The position numbers were made by a program, and so were the translations under genes. A stretch of 5,201 nt of DNA from Anaerolineae bacterium (lineage in GTDB: Bacteria > Chloroflexota > Anaerolineae > 4572-78 > J111), in contig JAGRBY010000532.1 in the NCBI GenBank assembly GCA_020433835.1, positions 1 to 5,201 on the forward strand, read 5' to 3'. Of the stretch, positions 1 to 5,201 are shown piece by piece. Each line of letters opens with the position of its first letter. Within the stretch, counting starts at the first letter, position 1. The notes below the pieces were generated by a model. That model was not told the origin of the DNA. It saw only the letters and a list, made by a program, of their open reading frames with translations, and made no database searches.

Positions 1-1
1 C

Positions 2-2362
2 GGCATTAAGTTCAACTCCAACTTTCAGTGGTCAACCACCAGCCGGGATGTCAAAGACGGCAAAGCCGATCATATTACCCGCGAGCCGGAGCAGGTCAAG
101 GCCTTTCGCGATACCTGGCGGGATGGGATTCATTCCTATTTGACCTACTTGCGCGATCGGCTGACGGTGGCGCGGGATTTGCTGACGGAGTCGGGCAGCG
201 TGTTTGTGCAGATCGGGGATGAGAATGTCCATCGGGTGCGGGCGTTGATGGATGAGGTGTTTGGGGAAGAAAATTTTCGCGGAATGATTCCTTTTAAAAA
301 AACAGGAGGGCAAAGTTCTACAGGATTATCTTCAATAGTTGATTATCTATTATGGTATTCTAAATCCGAAAAAATATTTAAATATCGTCAGTTGTATCAA
401 ACAAAGATACCAGGGCAGGAAGGAGCCACTAACTATACTTGGGTGGATACCGAAGGAAAACGTCGTCCCTTAAAAGCAGCAGAAAAGAGAAATTGGGAAA
501 TACCGCCCAATAGTGAAATTTTTCAACCTTACCCAATGTTTTCAGAAGGAACATCAGCAACTGATAAATCATTTCAATGGCACAATCAATTGTTTACCCC
601 TTCAGCTAGTAGTCATTGGAAAACAACGTCTATAGGTTTACATCGACTAGATAAAGCAGATAGAATTCTTGCTCAGGGAAAAACATTACGTTTTGTGAAT
701 TATCTAAATGATTATCCAATAACGCCAATTATTAATATTTGGCTAGATACTCAAATAAGTGGTTTTGCATCTGACAGAGTTTATGTAGTGCAAACCTTAC
801 CTATAGTAATTACTCGTTGCATCCTCATGACTACCGACCCCAGCGACCTCGTCCTCGATCCCACATGTGGCTCCGGCACCACCGCCTATGTGGCCGAGCA
901 GTGGGGGCGGCGCTGGATCACCATTGATACCTCCCGTGTAGCACTTGCTTTGGCTCGCGCTCGCATTATGGGCGCACGCTATCCTTACTACCTCTTAAAA
1001 GACAGCCGCGAGGGGCAGATCAAAGAAGCTGAGATTTCGCGTACCATCCCTGCCAACGAACCCACCTATGGCAATATCCGCCAGGGTTTTGTCTATGAGC
1101 GGGCGCCGCACGTTATGCTTAGTAATATTGCTCACAACGCTGAAATTGACGTCATTTGGGAGAGCTTCCAAGAAAAGCTGGAACCACTGCGGGCGGCGCT
1201 TAACCAGGCTGTGGGTAAACGTTGGGAGGAGTGGGAGATTCCCCGCGAAGCTAAAGGCAGTTGGTCGCCACAAGCCCAAGAACTGCATGCGCAGTGGTGG
1301 CAGCAGCGCATCGCCCGCCAGCAGGAGATTGACGCCTCCATCGCCGCCAAGGCGGAGTATGAGTATCTGTATGATAAGCCCTATGAAGATGCCAAGACGG
1401 TGCGGGTGGCCGGGCCGTTTACGGTTGAAAGCCTCTCGCCGCACCGGGTGTTGGGGGTGGATGAGGATGATGAGTTGATCGACATGGTGGCGGAGGGCAA
1501 GGCCGGTTATGGTAAGGGGCAGAGTTTTACGGAGATGATTTTGGATAACCTCAAGTTGGCCGGGGTGCAGCAGGCCCATAAGGCGGATAAGATTACGTTT
1601 TCGTCGCTGACGCCGTGGCCGGGGCATTATATTTGTGCGGAGGGGTGGTATGAGGAGGGGAGGGGTGATACCGAGAGGGACGGAGGGAAGGGGAGGGGTG
1701 ACACGGAGAGGCACGGAGGAGGCGCGGAGATACGCGGAGGGAGGAAGAGGGCGGGGGTTTTTATTGGGCCGGAGTTTGGGACGGTGGCGCGGCCGGATTT
1801 GGTGGCGGCGGCGCGTGAGGCGGGGGAGGCGGGTTTTGATGTGCTGATTGCCTGCGCCTTTAATTACGATGCCCGCTCAACGGAGTTCGATAAGCTGGGG
1901 CGGGTGCCGGTGCTTAAGGCCCGCATGAATGCCGATCTGCATATGGCCAATGATCTCAAGAATACCGGCCAGGGTAATCTGTTTGTTATCTTTGGCGAGC
2001 CGGATATTGATATCTTAGCGGCTGAAGCCGGGCAGATTATGGTTAAGATCAATGGCGTGGATGTCTTTCATCCCAGCACCGGTGAGGTGCGCAGCGACGG
2101 GGCGGAGGGGATCGCCGTTTGGTTTGTGGATACGGATTATAATGAGGAAAGCTTCTTTGTGCGGCAGGCGTACTTTTTGGGGGCCGATGATCCGTACAAG
2201 GCGCTCAAGACCACGCTCAAGGCCGAGATTAATGAAGAGGCCTGGGAGTCGCTGCATAGTGATGTGTCCCGGCCGTTTGATAAGCCCACCTCCGGGCGGA
2301 TCGCGGTTAAGGTCATCAACCATTTGGGGGATGAGGTGATGAAGGTTTTTCGGGTACGGTGA
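2..2362 (+). CDS. Type III-like (Mod-type) site-specific DNA methyltransferase, 5' partial
   Basis: Predicted S-adenosylmethionine-dependent DNA amino-methyltransferase (N6-adenine or N4-cytosine) of the beta-class arrangement used by type III restriction-modification Mod subunits. The frame is open from base 2 to a TGA at 2360-2362, giving 786 visible residues; the N-terminus, including the expected DPPY catalytic motif IV, lies just upstream of the window. The first residues (GIKFNSNFQW) are what normally follows DPPY in this family. Residues about 55-85 (LTESGSVFVQIGDENVHRVR) are typical Mod sequence. SAM-binding motif I is DPTCGSGTTA at residues 286-295, followed by YVAEQWGRRWITIDTSR. Motif IV before motif I is the beta order. 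Residues about 90-275 would be the target-recognition region and are encoded by much AT-richer DNA. A long C-terminal region (about 320-786) includes FIGPEFGTVARPDLVAAARE and is family-typical but of unknown function. Residues about 550-582 are a low-complexity Gly/Arg/Glu insertion derived from the CACGGAG repeat. A TTG at 140 is not the start, because the family match continues upstream. No Res gene follows. Family call is firm; base specificity is unknown. Confidence 0.9.
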   Translation, partial: GIKFNSNFQWSTTSRDVKDGKADHITREPEQVKAFRDTWRDGIHSYLTYLRDRLTVARDLLTESGSVFVQIGDENVHRVRALMDEVFGEENFRGMIPFKKTGGQSSTGLSSIVDYLLWYSKSEKIFKYRQLYQTKIPGQEGATNYTWVDTEGKRRPLKAAEKRNWEIPPNSEIFQPYPMFSEGTSATDKSFQWHNQLFTPSASSHWKTTSIGLHRLDKADRILAQGKTLRFVNYLNDYPITPIINIWLDTQISGFASDRVYVVQTLPIVITRCILMTTDPSDLVLDPTCGSGTTAYVAEQWGRRWITIDTSRVALALARARIMGARYPYYLLKDSREGQIKEAEISRTIPANEPTYGNIRQGFVYERAPHVMLSNIAHNAEIDVIWESFQEKLEPLRAALNQAVGKRWEEWEIPREAKGSWSPQAQELHAQWWQQRIARQQEIDASIAAKAEYEYLYDKPYEDAKTVRVAGPFTVESLSPHRVLGVDEDDELIDMVAEGKAGYGKGQSFTEMILDNLKLAGVQQAHKADKITFSSLTPWPGHYICAEGWYEEGRGDTERDGGKGRGDTERHGGGAEIRGGRKRAGVFIGPEFGTVARPDLVAAAREAGEAGFDVLIACAFNYDARSTEFDKLGRVPVLKARMNADLHMANDLKNTGQGNLFVIFGEPDIDILAAEAGQIMVKINGVDVFHPSTGEVRSDGAEGIAVWFVDTDYNEESFFVRQAYFLGADDPYKALKTTLKAEINEEAWESLHSDVSRPFDKPTSGRIAVKVINHLGDEVMKVFRVR
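270..825 (+). other. AT-rich block covering the presumed target-recognition domain
   Basis: Within the methyltransferase, base composition changes abruptly. Bases 301-420 are about 33% GC by hand count, against about 58% for 121-240 and about 67% for 841-900. Codon choice changes too: TTA, ATA, AGA and AAT/AAA codons are frequent here and rare in the flanks. The borders fall just after the conserved DEVFGEENF stretch and just before ILMTTDPSDLVLDP, which leads into motif I. That is where type III Mod enzymes carry their variable DNA-recognition domain. The reading frame is intact throughout. The simplest inference is recombinational exchange of the recognition domain from a low-GC source; relaxed, fast-diverging sequence is an alternative. 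Borders are approximate. Confidence 0.7.
1657..1741 (+). repeat. In-frame CACGGAG repeat insertion inside the methyltransferase gene
   Basis: A half copy of the repeat found in both intergenic regions sits inside the coding sequence. Heptamers start at 1702 (CACGGAG), 1712 (CACGGAG), 1723 (CGCGGAG) and 1733 (CGCGGAG), spaced 10, 11 and 10 bp as in the intergenic copies. A degenerate pair at 1669 and 1679 lies exactly 33 bp before the first two, forming a 33-bp imperfect tandem repeat. This is read as the 11-residue repeat GRGDTERDGGK / GRGDTERHGGG. Bases 1725-1741 are an exact 17-nt reverse-complement match to 2551-2567. The surrounding protein (YICAEGWYEE before, AGVFIGPEFG after) reads as continuous family sequence, so the segment looks like an insertion of a multiple of three bases. 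No inverted arm is present here. Confidence 0.8.
1677..1698 (+). other. Potential G-quadruplex motif on the coding strand
   Basis: Four G-runs lie close together: GGG at 1677-1679, GGG at 1685-1687, GGGG at 1690-1693 and GGGG at 1695-1698, with loops of 5, 2 and 1 bases. This meets the usual G3+ with 1-7 base loop rule. Two further GGGG runs lie at 1657-1660 and 1662-1665. The runs are on the non-template strand, so the mRNA carries them as well. The motif is part of the repeat-derived insertion. That it folds in vivo is not shown. Confidence 0.4.
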
Positions 2363-2373
2363 GATATGAGTAA

Positions 2374-2509
2374 CACGGAGAGTTGAAAGTTACACGGAGA
2401 TTCACGGAGAAGGCACGGAGGGGCACGGAGAGATGAAAATTACACGGAGAACCACGGAGAGTTGAAAGTTACACGGAGATTCACGGAGAAGGCGCGGAGG
2501 GGCACGGAG
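2374..2509 (+). repeat. Helically phased CACGGAG direct-repeat array
   Basis: Eleven heptamers in the same orientation (ten CACGGAG, one CGCGGAG) start at 2374, 2393, 2403, 2414, 2424, 2443, 2453, 2472, 2482, 2493 and 2503. Intervals are only 10, 11 or 19 bp, close to one or two helical turns. A longer repeat is superimposed: 2374-2430 recurs at 2453-2509, offset 79 bp, including the spacer AGTTGAAAGTTA and one A-to-G change in a heptamer. A partial third copy of the spacer region begins near 2424. No reading frame or CRISPR-like spacer structure is present. Confidence 0.9.
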
Positions 2510-2588
2510 AAAAATAATAATAAAGAAAAAACTCCGTGTATCTCCGTGAACCCTCCGCGTATCTCCGTGTAACAGCGAATTCTCCGTG
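2453..2588. repeat. Large imperfect inverted repeat (hairpin) between methyltransferase and helicase genes
   Basis: The right end of the CACGGAG array is mirrored by CTCCGTG-type heptamers at 2532, 2542, 2553, 2563 and 2582. Their spacing (10, 11, 10, 19) is the exact mirror of 2503, 2493, 2482, 2472 and 2453 around a centre at 2520.5. Comparing 2470-2509 with the reverse complement of 2532-2571 gives 30 of 40 identical positions. The loop (2510-2531) is almost pure A with a few T and one G. A transcript could fold here, and the element almost fills the 257-bp gap between the two co-oriented genes. It lacks a T-run after the stem, so it is not a standard intrinsic terminator. It may attenuate readthrough, protect an mRNA end, or be a dispersed repeat with no local role. 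Confidence 0.85.
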
Positions 2589-2603
2589 TTCCTTATTAAA
2601 ACC

Positions 2604-2613
2604 AGGATAGGAT
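2604..2613 (+). promoter_or_regulatory. Probable ribosome binding site of the helicase fusion gene
   Basis: The sequence AGGATAGGAT is a tandem AGGAT. The second copy ends 6 bases before the ATG at 2620, a normal Shine-Dalgarno distance. The match to AGGAGG is partial. It supports ATG 2620 as the start, as does the good N-terminal fit to the RelE-like fold from the first residue. I could not identify a convincing promoter in the 30 bases between the repeat and this site. Confidence 0.5.
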
Positions 2614-2619
2614 AAGCCC

Positions 2620-4683
2620 ATGGAATTTCGAATAGCAGCTACCTTTGTCGACAGTTTGGCCAAACTAACCAACGAGGAGCAAAAAGCGGTCAAGACCACC
2701 GTCTTTGATCTGCAAATCGATCCCGCCAGTCCGGGGCTAAGTTTCCACAAGTTGGATCGGGCCAAAGACCCCAATTTTGCCTCGGTGCGCGTCAGCCGCG
2801 ATATTCGGCTGATAGTGCATCGCAGCCGGAACAGCCTGCTGGTCTGCTACGTCGATCATCACGATGCCGCTTATAATTGGGCGCAGCGCCGCAAATTGGA
2901 AACCCATCCCAAAACCGGGGCGGCGCAGTTGGTCGAGGTCCGCGAAACCATCCAAGAGGTGATTGTCCCCTACTATGTAACGGAAGAACGCGCCAAACCG
3001 CCCTTATTTGCCCACACCTCGGATGACGATCTGCTCAGCTATGGCGTGCCGGCCGAATGGTTAGCCGATGTCCGTTCCGCCACCGAGGACACGATCCTCG
3101 ATCTGACCGATCACCTCCCGGCTGAAGCCGCCGAATCGCTGCTGGAACTGGCCACCGGCGGCGCTCCCCCAATGGCTCCTGTGGCCCCGCCAACGGCCAA
3201 CCCCTTCGAGCATCCCGATGCCCTGCGCCGCTTCCGCACAATGGGCGATGTCGACGAATTAGCGCGGGCGCTGGAATATCCCTGGGAAAAGTGGACCATC
3301 TTTCTACACCCTGAACAGCGGCGAATTGTGGAGAGAGATTACAGCGGCCCGGCCCGCGTTTCCGGTTCGGCCGGAACCGGCAAAACCGTGGTGGCCTTGC
3401 ATCGCGCCGTTTATCTGGCCAAAAACAACCCCGATACCCGCATCCTGCTGGCCACCTTTTCCGAAACGCTGGCTAACGCGCTCAAGACAAAGTTGAAGCG
3501 ACTGCTCCACCACCAACCCAAGCTGGGTGAGCAGATTGAAGTCTATGCCCTGGATGCCATAGCGAAGCGATTGTACACGTTCAATATTGGCCGGCCGCAT
3601 CTCGCCTCCAAAGAAACCGTTCAGGCGTTATTAACGGAAGCAGCCGCAACGGTCAATGACCATAGCTTCAGTCCCCATTTCTTGATGACCGAGTGGGAGC
3701 AAATTGTGGATGCCCGGCAGCTAACCTCGTGGGAAGCGTATCGCGATGTGACGCGGTTAGGTCGAAAGACCAAACTACCCGAAAGCCGCCGGGTGATCTT
3801 ATGGTCACTCTTCGAGCAGGTGCAGGCTGCGCTCGAAGGGCAAGGGCTGGTCACCTATCCCGGCTTATACGGCCAACTGACTGCTCATTACAAGGCCGGT
3901 CAACCCTCTCCTTTTAACTTTATTGTGGTCGATGAATCGCAAGATATTAATATTCCCCAACTGAAATTCCTGGCGGCGCTATCCGGCAACCGGCCCAACT
4001 CGCTCTTCTTTGCCGGAGATTTAGGGCAGCGCATCTTCCAGCAGCCCTTTTCATGGAAAGCGCTCGGCGTTGATATTCGCGGACGCTCGAAGACGTTACA
4101 TATCAACTACCGGACGTCGCACCAAATCCGCATGCAGGCCGATAAGCTGTTAGACCCGGAATTAGCCGATGTTGACGGCAACACCGAAGAGCGCGGTGGA
4201 ACGATTTCGGTCTTCAATGGACCTATCCCGACAATTGAAACTTTTGACACCGCCGAATTAGAAGCGGAAGCAGTGAGCCATTGGTTAGAAGACCGGATTG
4301 GAGCAGGGATAAAACCTGATGAAATAGGGGTCTTTGTCCGCTCCCCGGCAGAACTGCCAAGAGCCAGCGCCGCCATTGAGGCCGCCGGACTGGCTTATAA
4401 CGTGATCGATGAAAAAATCACGACCGGCGCCGGGCATGTTTCACTGTGTACCATGCATCTGGCCAAAGGGTTGGAATTTCGGGCCGTCGCCGTGATGGCC
4501 TGTGATGATGAGATTATTCCCTTGCAGGAACGGATTGAAACCGTGTCTGACGACTCAGACTTAGACGAAGTGTACAACACCGAACGCTACCTGCTTTACG
4601 TCGCTTGTACCCGCGCCCGCGACCATCTGCTGGTTACGAGCGTTGAGCCAACGTCTGAGTTTCTTGATGATTTGGTTATGTGA
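2620..4683 (+). CDS. RelE/ParE-like domain fused to UvrD-family SF1 DNA helicase
   Basis: 687 residues, complete. Residues 1 to about 95 resemble the RelE/ParE toxin fold: an N-terminal helical segment, FHKLDRAKDPNFASVRV, then RDIRLIVHRSRNSLLVCYVDHHDAAYNWAQ, the beta-strand core and terminal signature of that superfamily (R57, R60, R63, H80, H81, Y85). A linker rich in Ala, Pro and acidic residues spans about 110-225. A full SF1A helicase core follows: Q-motif glutamine in LHPEQRR (Q233), Walker A GSAGTGKT (249-256), motif Ia LLATFSETLA, Walker B VVDESQD (D438, E439), motif III GDLGQRIF (466-473), motif IV NYRTS (496-500), motif V CTMHLAKGLEF (610-620) and motif VI YLLYVACTRAR (657-667, with R665 as likely arginine finger). 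All ATPase residues are present, so it should translocate on single-stranded DNA and unwind duplex. The motif IV-V interval is short, suggesting a reduced 2B domain. No nuclease motif is visible. Whether the RelE-like part cleaves mRNA, or only binds nucleic acid or protein, cannot be told. It follows the methyltransferase by 257 bp of repeat DNA. Confidence 0.9.
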   Translation: MEFRIAATFVDSLAKLTNEEQKAVKTTVFDLQIDPASPGLSFHKLDRAKDPNFASVRVSRDIRLIVHRSRNSLLVCYVDHHDAAYNWAQRRKLETHPKTGAAQLVEVRETIQEVIVPYYVTEERAKPPLFAHTSDDDLLSYGVPAEWLADVRSATEDTILDLTDHLPAEAAESLLELATGGAPPMAPVAPPTANPFEHPDALRRFRTMGDVDELARALEYPWEKWTIFLHPEQRRIVERDYSGPARVSGSAGTGKTVVALHRAVYLAKNNPDTRILLATFSETLANALKTKLKRLLHHQPKLGEQIEVYALDAIAKRLYTFNIGRPHLASKETVQALLTEAAATVNDHSFSPHFLMTEWEQIVDARQLTSWEAYRDVTRLGRKTKLPESRRVILWSLFEQVQAALEGQGLVTYPGLYGQLTAHYKAGQPSPFNFIVVDESQDINIPQLKFLAALSGNRPNSLFFAGDLGQRIFQQPFSWKALGVDIRGRSKTLHINYRTSHQIRMQADKLLDPELADVDGNTEERGGTISVFNGPIPTIETFDTAELEAEAVSHWLEDRIGAGIKPDEIGVFVRSPAELPRASAAIEAAGLAYNVIDEKITTGAGHVSLCTMHLAKGLEFRAVAVMACDDEIIPLQERIETVSDDSDLDEVYNTERYLLYVACTRARDHLLVTSVEPTSEFLDDLVM

Positions 4684-4750
4684 GAGGGTGAGAGGCTAAC
4701 TTTGAGACGTGGCATTCCTACAATAAATAGCCGTATGGAGACAAATAAGA

Positions 4751-4848
4751 TAACACGGAGATACACGGAGATGGCACAGAGATGCACGGAGAAAAACTAT
4801 CGATAAACTCCGGGCATCTCCGTGGTTCCTCCGTGTATCTCTGTGTAA
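4751..4848. repeat. CACGGAG/CTCCGTG hairpin between convergent genes
   Basis: Left arm 4751-4791 and right arm 4808-4848 are 41 bases each and match at 33 of 41 positions when one is reverse-complemented; the loop is 16 A-rich bases. Heptamers start at 4754, 4764, 4775 (CACAGAG) and 4785 on the left and at 4808, 4818, 4829 and 4839 on the right, so both arms show the 10-11-10 spacing. It lies 67 bases after the helicase stop codon and 13 bases before the end of the convergent gene, where it could stop or stabilise transcripts from both sides. No T-run follows either arm closely, so classification as an intrinsic terminator is not justified. It is a second, minimal copy of the element at 2453-2588. 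Confidence 0.85.
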
Positions 4849-4861
4849 TATCTTCCCTTGC

Positions 4862-5200
4862 TTACTCGACCTGCAACACGGTGCCCAATACACCAATGCG
4901 CATCTTGTCTTTGCCGAAGATGGCCCGCATTTCTACCTTGTAGGGACCGGGAGTCAGGTCATCGGGGGTGCGGAAGATGATCTTGGTGGAAGTGGCCAGG
5001 CTGATGTCTTCAAGTCGAATTTCGGTACCGGCGGTGCTGTGGCCGTTGGCGGCAATCAGGAAAAGCCCTTGTTGGGGATCGTCCTCGTTAAATGTAAGGT
5101 TATAGCCTTCGATACGAGCGTTGTAGCTGGGTGTCAAAACGCTGTTGGAAGCGCCTTTGCGCAGGTTGACATATTTGTGCAGTTCCGGCTGGGGTTTGGT
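4862..5200 (-). CDS. DUF4469-like C-terminal domain protein (possible HU-type DNA-binding protein), 5' partial
   Basis: On the - strand the frame is open from the right edge (base 5200) to a TAA at 4864-4862, giving the last 112 residues. The visible protein begins TKPQPELHKYVNLRKGASNS and continues through ARIEGYNLTFNEDDPQQGLF, a TSTKIIFRTPDDLTPGPYKV stretch, and ends GVLGTVLQVE. The order of an RI.GYNL segment, a DDP.QG.F.I segment, a P..L..G.Y..E strand and a final hydrophobic strand resembles the DUF4469 beta-sandwich (Ig/TIG-like) domain, which in Bacteroidetes and others follows an N-terminal HU-like DNA-binding domain. If so, the missing half would bind DNA. The assignment comes from recall of the family pattern, not a search; another Ig-like beta-sandwich is possible. 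The gene is convergent with the helicase, so it is probably a separate transcription unit. An internal TTG at 5137 is not taken as the start because family-like sequence continues upstream. Confidence 0.6.
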   Translation of the reverse strand, partial: TKPQPELHKYVNLRKGASNSVLTPSYNARIEGYNLTFNEDDPQQGLFLIAANGHSTAGTEIRLEDISLATSTKIIFRTPDDLTPGPYKVEMRAIFGKDKMRIGVLGTVLQVE

Positions 5201-5201
5201 G

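Noticed and set aside
140..142. TTG as the translation start of the methyltransferase
   Set aside because: The same frame is open to base 2 and encodes family-typical sequence (GIKFNSNFQW and onward), so the true start is upstream of the window.
995..1714. 239-residue open frame on the - strand opposite the methyltransferase gene
   Set aside because: It lies wholly antisense to well-conserved methyltransferase coding sequence, has a Pro/Leu/Arg-rich composition typical of a complementary-frame artefact, and shows no recognisable domain.
1635..1847. 70-residue Gly/Arg-rich + strand frame inside the methyltransferase gene
   Set aside because: It is an out-of-frame reading of the G-rich repeat; the intact methyltransferase frame continues on both sides.
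2374..2588. CRISPR array
   Set aside because: Units are 7 bp at 10-11 bp spacing, occur in both orientations, and the longer 79-bp repeat has near-identical rather than unique intervals.
2481..2774. 97-residue - strand frame across the intergenic repeat and the helicase start
   Set aside because: It reads through the repeat array and the antisense of the RelE-like domain; the start is unsupported and the composition reflects the repeat.
4751..4848. Standard Rho-independent terminator
   Set aside because: The stem is long and imperfect and no T-run follows it on either strand. It belongs to a repeat family also found elsewhere in the window, so I list it as a repeat with a possible termination role.

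Overview
The window looks like accessory bacterial DNA, most likely a defence or DNA-modification locus. It holds three protein-coding genes and three copies of an unusual short-repeat element. Two genes run on the + strand: a type III-style (Mod-like) DNA methyltransferase whose 5' end lies outside the window, then a fusion of a RelE/ParE-like toxin-fold domain to a UvrD-like SF1 helicase. A third gene, cut by the right edge, converges on them from the - strand and resembles the C-terminal DUF4469 domain of HU-type DNA-binding proteins. Coding DNA is mostly GC-rich (about 58-66% in lines I counted). The combination of a large Mod-like enzyme, a DUF4469-type protein and dispersed CACGGAG repeats suggests an uncultured or environmental lineage such as Chloroflexota. 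That assignment is a guess, because no rRNA or housekeeping marker is present.

Layout: 2-2362 methyltransferase (5' partial), with an AT-rich block at about 270-825 covering the presumed target-recognition region and an in-frame G-rich repeat insertion at about 1650-1745. 2363-2619 is intergenic and filled almost entirely by a CACGGAG/CTCCGTG inverted-repeat array. 2620-4683 is the RelE-like/UvrD helicase fusion. 4684-4861 is intergenic and holds a smaller hairpin of the same repeat. 4862-5200 (- strand) is the DUF4469-like gene, 5' partial.

The most striking structure is the repeat. The heptamer CACGGAG (variants CGCGGAG, CACAGAG) recurs with starts 10, 11 and 10 bp apart, close to one helical turn. 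In both intergenic copies a quartet with this spacing is followed by an A-rich loop and a mirror-image quartet of CTCCGTG. A half copy with the same 10-11-10 spacing lies inside the methyltransferase reading frame.

Functionally, the methyltransferase probably protects or marks host DNA. The helicase fusion is a plausible partner that acts on nucleic acid in place of, or in addition to, a classical Res subunit, but no Res gene is visible. A joint role in phage defence is inferred from gene content and order only.
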